A stretch of DNA of 64,000 bases. It comes from Ensifer sesbaniae (GTDB lineage Bacteria; Pseudomonadota; Alphaproteobacteria; Rhizobiales; Rhizobiaceae). How positions within the stretch are numbered: position 1 is the stretch's first letter; the number at the start of each line of letters is the position of its first letter. Under the pieces are notes generated by a model. It worked only from the letters and a program-made list of their open reading frames with translations. It was not told the DNA's origin and did no database searches. The stretch covers positions 866,863 to 930,862 of the forward strand of contig NZ_JABEKU010000002.1 in assembly GCF_013283665.1 (NCBI RefSeq), written 5' to 3'. The translations under genes were made by a program, and so were the position numbers. Of this stretch, positions 59,725 through 64,000 are shown one piece after another.

Positions 59725-60993
59725 ATGCGTCGCATCGTCGTAACAGGAATGGGGGCCATCAGCCCTTTGGCAGCGGGCGTAGAGGCAAGCTGGTCGCGGC
59801 TTCTTGCCGGACACTCGGGGCTTCGGCGTCTGCCGGATGAGGTCGTCGCCGACCTTGGCAGCAAGATCGCCGGGACGGTGCCTACGCCTGCCGACGACGC
59901 GGAGGCTGGCTTCGATCCCGATCGGATCGTTCCGCCGAAGGACCAGCGCAAGATGGACCGCTTCATCCTGCTGGCGCTGGCGGCGGCGGAAGAGGCAATC
60001 GAGCAGTCCGGCTGGAAGCCTGCAAGTGCGACCGAACAGCAGCGCACGGCCACGGTGATCGCGTCCGGCATCGGCGGCTTCCCGGCAATCTCGGAGGCGG
60101 TCCGCACGGTCGACCAGCGCGGCGTGCGGCGGCTCTCGCCCTTCACCGTACCCTCGTTTCTCGTGAACCTCGCCGCCGGCCAGGTTTCGATCCGTCACGG
60201 TTTCAAAGGGCCGATCGGCGCGCCGGTGACCGCCTGCGCCGCAGGTGTCCAGGCCATCGGCGACGCGGCCCGGATGATCCGCGCGCACGAGGCGGATATC
60301 GCGATCTGCGGCGGGGCGGAAGCCTGCATCAACACCATCAGCCTCGGCGGTTTCGCCGCCGCCCGCTCCCTGTCGACCGGATTCAACGAGACGCCTCATC
60401 GCGCCTCGCGGCCGTTCGATATCGATCGTGACGGTTTCGTCATGGGTGAAGGCGCCGGCATCGTCGTGATCGAGGCGCTGGAGCACGCATTGGCGCGCGG
60501 CGCGACGCCGATCGCCGAACTCGTCGGCTACGGCACGACGGCGGATGCCCACCACATCACCTCGGGCCCGGAGGACGGTGCGGGAGCCCGACGGGCTATG
60601 GAGATCGCCATCGCCCAGGCCGGCCTTCGGCCAGGCGATATCCGTCACCTCAATGCCCATGCGACCTCGACGCCCGTCGGCGACAGGGGCGAAATCGAGG
60701 CGATCAAATCGGTCTTCGGCCGCAACGGAGAAATCGCCGTCAGCGCGACGAAATCCGCGACCGGACATCTGCTGGGTGCAGCCGGTGGTCTGGAGGCAGT
60801 CTTTACCGTGCTTGCGCTGCGCGACCAGACGGTGCCGCCGACGCTCAACCTCGAAACGCCGGATCCGGCTGCCGATGGCATCGACATCGTCTCCGGGGCG
60901 GCACGAAAGATGCCGCTCGATCATGCCATCTCCAACGGCTTCGGGTTCGGTGGCGTCAACGCCAGCGTCATCTTCCGACGTTGGGCGGCGTGA
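59725..60993 (+). CDS. Beta-ketoacyl-ACP synthase II-type enzyme (FabF family)
   Basis: The start at 59725 follows AGGAGA and gives 422 residues. The condensing-enzyme triad is seen as Cys in APVTACAAGVQAIGDAARMI (about residue 172), His in HLNAHATSTPVGDRGE (about residue 312) and His in SATKSATGHLLGAAGGLEAV (about residue 348). SNGFGFGGVNASVIF closes the C-terminus. It condenses malonyl-ACP with acyl chains. An extra copy next to a thiolase and TetR suggests a special lipid or polyketide role rather than the housekeeping fatty acid pathway, but no acyl-carrier protein gene is nearby. Confidence 0.9.
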   Translation: MRRIVVTGMGAISPLAAGVEASWSRLLAGHSGLRRLPDEVVADLGSKIAGTVPTPADDAEAGFDPDRIVPPKDQRKMDRFILLALAAAEEAIEQSGWKPASATEQQRTATVIASGIGGFPAISEAVRTVDQRGVRRLSPFTVPSFLVNLAAGQVSIRHGFKGPIGAPVTACAAGVQAIGDAARMIRAHEADIAICGGAEACINTISLGGFAAARSLSTGFNETPHRASRPFDIDRDGFVMGEGAGIVVIEALEHALARGATPIAELVGYGTTADAHHITSGPEDGAGARRAMEIAIAQAGLRPGDIRHLNAHATSTPVGDRGEIEAIKSVFGRNGEIAVSATKSATGHLLGAAGGLEAVFTVLALRDQTVPPTLNLETPDPAADGIDIVSGAARKMPLDHAISNGFGFGGVNASVIFRRWAA

Positions 60994-61017
60994 CGAGGCC
61001 CGGCACTCGCTGGCCGC

Positions 61018-61473
61018 TCACAGACGCGGAAAGACGGTCGCGCGCTTGACCGTGCCATAGGCAAAGCTCGTATCGATCGCCGCAATGCCCTCGATATTGT
61101 GCAACTGCGTGCGGACGAACTGTTCGTAGTCCTTGAGGCTTGTCACCAGGACACGCAGCAGATAATCCGCCTCGCCGGTCATGACGTAACAATCCTGGAT
61201 GTTGTCGATCGTTCTTACCTTGCGTTCGAAGGCGGCGACGGAGGCTTCGGAATGGCGCTCCAGGCGGATGCGGACGAAGGCCGTGATCGGCAGACCATAG
61301 GCCTCCTCGTCGACGATCGCCGTATAGCCCTTGATGATCTTCGCCTCTTCGAGCAAACGCAGCCGCCTGAGGCACGGCGACGGCGACAGCGCGACCTTCT
61401 CGGAAAGGTCCTGATTGGAAAGGCGGCCGTCCTTCTGCAGCGCCCAGATGATCTGCCTGTCCTTTTCGTCCAT
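61018..61473 (-). CDS. Lrp/AsnC-family transcriptional regulator
   Basis: The 151-residue protein has the AsnC helix-turn-helix (IIWALQKDGRLSNQDLSEKV, then ALSPSPCLRRLRLLEEAKII, residues about 8-50) and a C-terminal RAM domain (IDNIQDCYVMTGEADYLLRV, with VRTQLHNIEGIAAIDTSFAY). It senses amino acids. Its start is 13 bases from a 17-bp palindrome and it is divergent from an EamA exporter and an aminotransferase, the standard arrangement of Lrp with an amino-acid exporter. Confidence 0.94.
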   Translation of the reverse strand: MDEKDRQIIWALQKDGRLSNQDLSEKVALSPSPCLRRLRLLEEAKIIKGYTAIVDEEAYGLPITAFVRIRLERHSEASVAAFERKVRTIDNIQDCYVMTGEADYLLRVLVTSLKDYEQFVRTQLHNIEGIAAIDTSFAYGTVKRATVFPRL

Positions 61474-61486
61474 TCACCCCTCCCCG

Positions 61487-61503
61487 TTGGCAGATTCTGC
61501 CAA
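61487..61503. promoter_or_regulatory. 17-bp palindromic operator beside the Lrp gene
   Basis: TTGGCAGA-T-TCTGCCAA is a perfect dyad over 17 bases, 13 bases from the Lrp start codon. Its size suits an Lrp/AsnC dimer. The divergent exporter starts at 61590, so one site could control both directions. Confidence 0.65.
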
Positions 61504-61589
61504 TATCCATGTGCTAGGCCAGTGAAATAGCAAGAAATCGACTGCCCGAGAAGCATATCATGTGAGCCATCCAGACAGCGAGGCCCCGC

Positions 61590-62501
61590 ATGACCGATGT
61601 GACGTCAGATTTCCAGCAACCGAGAACCGGATGGCTGACACCGACGGCAACCGGCTACGTCGTGCTCTCTATCGTCGTCTTGGTCTGGGCAGGTTTTGCG
61701 CTGACCATGCGGGCGATCGGGGCATCGCCGCTCGCCACCGCCGACGTCGCCGTCATCCGCTTCGCGATCCCCATCATCGCTTTGCTGCCGGCCATTCCCC
61801 AGCGGCTCTCCGCGCTTCGCAAGGTCGAGCTACGGGATGCGTCCCTGGTCTTGCTCGGCGGCGTGCCGTTCTTCTTCGTCGTCTCCGAGGGTGCCAAGGC
61901 GACATCCGCGGCCCATGTCGGCGCGCTGGTTGCCGGAACGACGCCGCTTTCCGTTGCCTTGCTCGCCTTTCTGCTCGAGCGAAAGGGCGTTGCGAGGAAG
62001 CGCTGGCTGCCGCTGGCGCTGATCCTCGCCGGCGTCATCGGCATCGTCGCCGGGCAGCAGCATGCGGTAACGACCGAGACGCTCAGCGGCGTCGGCCTGC
62101 TGCTGATCGCGAGCCTTTTCTGGGGCGCCTATACGATCGGCCTTCGCCGCACCGGCGTGGATGCGATCAGCAACGGTCTGCTGCTCTCCATAGGCTCGCT
62201 CGTCATCCTCGCCCCGCTGCTGCTCACGGGCGCCGTCACGACGCAAATCGGGCAATTTTCCTGGCACCAGGCCCTGCCCTTCATTCTGGTCCAGGGGCTC
62301 GGCGTCGGTCTCGTCTCGACCGTCGGCTACGCCTTCGCGATTTCGCGGCTCGGCGCTGCCAGAAGCGCGACGCTCGGCTCACTCGCACCGGCGCTTGCCA
62401 GCCTGATGGCCATTCCGATCCTCGGCGAGGCCCTCGCGCTCGCGACCGCCATCGGCATCCTGGTCATCACCACGGGCGTGATCCTGGCAAACCGCCATTA
62501 G
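61590..62501 (+). CDS. EamA/DMT-family transporter (probable amino-acid exporter)
   Basis: The 303-residue protein has ten membrane segments in two EamA halves (YVVLSIVVLVWAGFALTMRA; GVGLLLIASLFWGAYTIGLR), with GAARSATLGSLAPALASLMA near the end of the second half. The family exports amino acids and related metabolites. It is divergent from an Lrp regulator and followed at 25 bases by an aminotransferase gene, so it probably exports the product or substrate of that enzyme. Confidence 0.9.
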   Translation: MTDVTSDFQQPRTGWLTPTATGYVVLSIVVLVWAGFALTMRAIGASPLATADVAVIRFAIPIIALLPAIPQRLSALRKVELRDASLVLLGGVPFFFVVSEGAKATSAAHVGALVAGTTPLSVALLAFLLERKGVARKRWLPLALILAGVIGIVAGQQHAVTTETLSGVGLLLIASLFWGAYTIGLRRTGVDAISNGLLLSIGSLVILAPLLLTGAVTTQIGQFSWHQALPFILVQGLGVGLVSTVGYAFAISRLGAARSATLGSLAPALASLMAIPILGEALALATAIGILVITTGVILANRH

Positions 62502-62526
62502 TTTCAAGAACGACAGGAACCCAAGC

Positions 62527-63732
62527 ATGCTCGCTGCTCTGCCAATCGCCGACCCCGATCCATTGTGGGCGCTCATCAGCGCGTTCCGGCAGGATCGTCG
62601 CACCGACAAGATCGACCTCGTCGTCGGGGTCTATCGCGACGCTTCGGGCCAAACTCCGGTAATGCAAGCCGTGCAGGATGCTGAGGCGCGCCTCGCTTCC
62701 GCCGCTGCCTCCAAATCCTACAGGGCGCTTTCCGGGAACCTGGCGTTCAACGATGGAATGTCGAGACTCCTTCTCGGTGACGAGGCCGAGGCGCTCGACC
62801 GTCAATGCACGATCCAGACGGTCGGCGGCACCGGCGCGCTTCGAATCCTCGCCGATTTCATCGCTCTCGTCTCGCCGCGCGCGACGGTCTGGAACACCAA
62901 TCCCGGTTATGTAAACCACCGCCCGATCATGGCCGCTGCTGGCCTGACCGTGCGGGCATTCCGCTGGCAGGAGAACGAGACCGGCCTCGACCTCGACGCG
63001 GTCGTCGCGGATCTCGAGGAAGCCAGCCGGGGTGACGTGGTTCTTCTCCACGGCTGCTGCCACAATCCGACCGGTATCGACCCGACATCAGGGCAGTGGC
63101 GCCGGCTTGCCATGCTCTGCAAGGAGAGAGGACTGATCCCCCTTATCGACATGGCCTATCAGGGCTTCGGCGACGGGATCGAACAGGATGCCGCGGGCCT
63201 GCGCCATTTCGCTCAAGAACTCGACACGATGCTCGTTGCGGCAAGCTGCTCCAAGAACATGGGCCTTTATTGCGAACGGACCGGTGCAGCGATGGTGATC
63301 GCGCCAGAGCGAAACCTGCTCGGCAACATTCGCGCCACGCTGGAGAGGATCACGCGAGCCAACTATTCCATGCCGCCGGAGCACGGCGCCGCCATTGCCG
63401 CGCACCTTTTCGAGAGCCCCGGAATGTGGCTTTCCGAACTGGAAGCAAGCCGCCGGCGCGTCGCCGAGGTCCGCCGCGACCTCACCGCAGCGCTCGCTCG
63501 CTGCGGCGCTCCGGAGACGTTCCAGGCATTGCGCCGTCAAAAAGGCATGTTCTCGCTGCTGCCCCTCGACCAGCGCCAGATGGGCCGGCTCCGTGAGGAT
63601 TTCAGCGTCTATGGAACCGCGAACGGTCGCATCAACATTGCCGGGCTGCTGCCTGGCGACGTCGAGCGACTGGCCGAAGCCCTCCGGGCGGTTTCTAGCT
63701 CTCCGTACCTGGTTCACGCTCGAGCGGGATGA
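62527..63732 (+). CDS. Aspartate/aromatic amino-acid aminotransferase (TyrB/AspC-type, class I PLP)
   Basis: The 401-residue enzyme has the class Ib pattern: DKIDLVVGVYRDASGQTPVM near the N-terminus, TIQTVGGTGALRILADFIAL, VVLLHGCCHNPTGIDPTSGQ (about residue 180), LIDMAYQGFGDGIEQDAAGL, and PLP lysine in AASCSKNMGLYCERTGA (about residue 245). GRINIAGLLPGDVERLAEAL is the usual C-terminus. It interconverts aspartate, glutamate or aromatic amino acids with their keto acids. It is coupled to the EamA exporter and Lrp regulator. Confidence 0.93.
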   Translation: MLAALPIADPDPLWALISAFRQDRRTDKIDLVVGVYRDASGQTPVMQAVQDAEARLASAAASKSYRALSGNLAFNDGMSRLLLGDEAEALDRQCTIQTVGGTGALRILADFIALVSPRATVWNTNPGYVNHRPIMAAAGLTVRAFRWQENETGLDLDAVVADLEEASRGDVVLLHGCCHNPTGIDPTSGQWRRLAMLCKERGLIPLIDMAYQGFGDGIEQDAAGLRHFAQELDTMLVAASCSKNMGLYCERTGAAMVIAPERNLLGNIRATLERITRANYSMPPEHGAAIAAHLFESPGMWLSELEASRRRVAEVRRDLTAALARCGAPETFQALRRQKGMFSLLPLDQRQMGRLREDFSVYGTANGRINIAGLLPGDVERLAEALRAVSSSPYLVHARAG

Positions 63733-63786
63733 GGAAAGTGCGTGCGGTTCCGCCCGCATCCCTCCCGCTTCACTGATCGTCGTGAT

Positions 63787-64000
63787 CTAGAGCCAGCGCC
63801 TGACGCGTCCCTTGTAAGCGCGATAGACGTCACCGAACTTACGCTCGAGATAGGCTTCCTCGCGGGCGACAACGCCATAGCGGATGACAAGGTAGAAGGG
63901 GACCAGCAGGATCAGCAGCCACAGGCTGTCGAAGACGATGGAAAAGCCGATCAAGCCGAGGAACATGCCCGTATAGATCGGGTTGCGCGTAAAGCGGTAA
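63787..64000 (-). CDS. Isoprenylcysteine carboxyl methyltransferase-like membrane protein (C-terminal part)
   Basis: The 71 visible codons, cut at the window edge, read YRFTRNPIYTGMFLGLIGFS followed by a hydrophobic segment and EEAYLERKFGDVYRAYKGRV, ending with RRWL. RNPIYTGMF and the E(x)LxxKFGxxYxxY pattern are the SAM-binding signature of the ICMT/phospholipid methyltransferase family in bacteria, whose targets are mostly unknown. The N-terminus is outside the window. It is convergent with the aminotransferase gene. Confidence 0.85.
   Translation of the reverse strand, partial: YRFTRNPIYTGMFLGLIGFSIVFDSLWLLILLVPFYLVIRYGVVAREEAYLERKFGDVYRAYKGRVRRWL

Noticed and set aside
1-64000. tRNA, rRNA, CRISPR arrays, intact insertion sequences and replication origin
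   Set aside because: Looked for on both strands by eye; I saw no cloverleaf-like sequence, no spaced direct repeats, no transposase motifs and no origin-type iterons. A covariance-model scan could still find a small RNA.

Overview
The window looks like a piece of a Rhizobiaceae genome, most likely Sinorhizobium/Ensifer. The evidence is high-GC coding with rhizobial-style codon use, dense solute-uptake operons each paired with a regulator, a sigma/DUF4142/cupredoxin trio of a kind seen in rhizobia, and two copies of a roughly 105-bp palindromic intergenic repeat (39402-39506 and 50206-50310) resembling a repeat I recall from Sinorhizobium genomes. The absence of rRNA, tRNA and core housekeeping genes fits a megaplasmid, chromid or accessory part of the chromosome. 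This assignment is inference from style and memory, not from a search.

Layout. 1-7452: an acid-sugar type catabolic locus, with an enolase-superfamily dehydratase (cut by the window edge), a 32-codon remnant of an MFS transporter, an aldehyde dehydrogenase, a LysR regulator, a three-part TRAP transporter and a divergent GntR regulator separated from it by a 31-bp palindrome. 7926-12987: RND efflux pump, adaptor and TetR regulator, headed by a 50-bp palindrome. 13172-14140: a DUF808 membrane protein. 14218-19365: a guanidinobutyrase/agmatinase-like ureohydrolase divergent from a four-gene putrescine-type ABC importer. 19366-21153: an islet with a nucleotidyltransferase-fold gene preceded by two palindromes built from the same 10-mer. 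21154-25244: LuxR regulator, cupin, FAD amine oxidase-like enzyme and LysR regulator. 25517-27220: exported amidohydrolase.

27509-29889: a small conserved protein, an ECF sigma factor, an exported DUF4142 protein and a cupredoxin, suggestive of a stress module. 30022-33372: a luciferase-like monooxygenase, a class III cyclase with TolB-like and TPR regions, and a small exported proline-rich protein. 33496-37517: an organosulfur-type operon (flavin monooxygenase plus SsuABC-like importer). 38021-40241: a dicarboxylate symporter, the first intergenic repeat and an SRPBCC protein. 40250-45818: a complete peptide/opine-type ABC importer with a terminator at its end.

46221-48900: a metal (probably nickel/cobalt) resistance locus: CsoR/RcnR-type repressor with a palindrome over its ribosome binding site, an NreB-like MFS exporter with a His-rich tail, a broken YqaA-family gene and a NicO-family exporter. 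48909-55675: an MFS transporter, the second repeat, and TetR divergent from an RND pump whose adaptor gene lies downstream of the pump gene. 55780-57443: an AHSA1-type protein and a second class III cyclase. 57457-60993: an AraC remnant, a TetR regulator with a palindromic operator, a thiolase and a beta-ketoacyl synthase. 61018-63732: Lrp regulator divergent from an EamA exporter and an aromatic-type aminotransferase, with a 17-bp palindrome beside the Lrp start. 63787-64000: the end of an isoprenylcysteine methyltransferase-like protein.

The recurring theme is a transporter or enzyme operon with a dedicated regulator and a readable palindromic operator. Three decayed genes show recent loss. 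The least explained unit is the nucleotidyltransferase-fold gene at 19894-20985 with its repeated palindromes.
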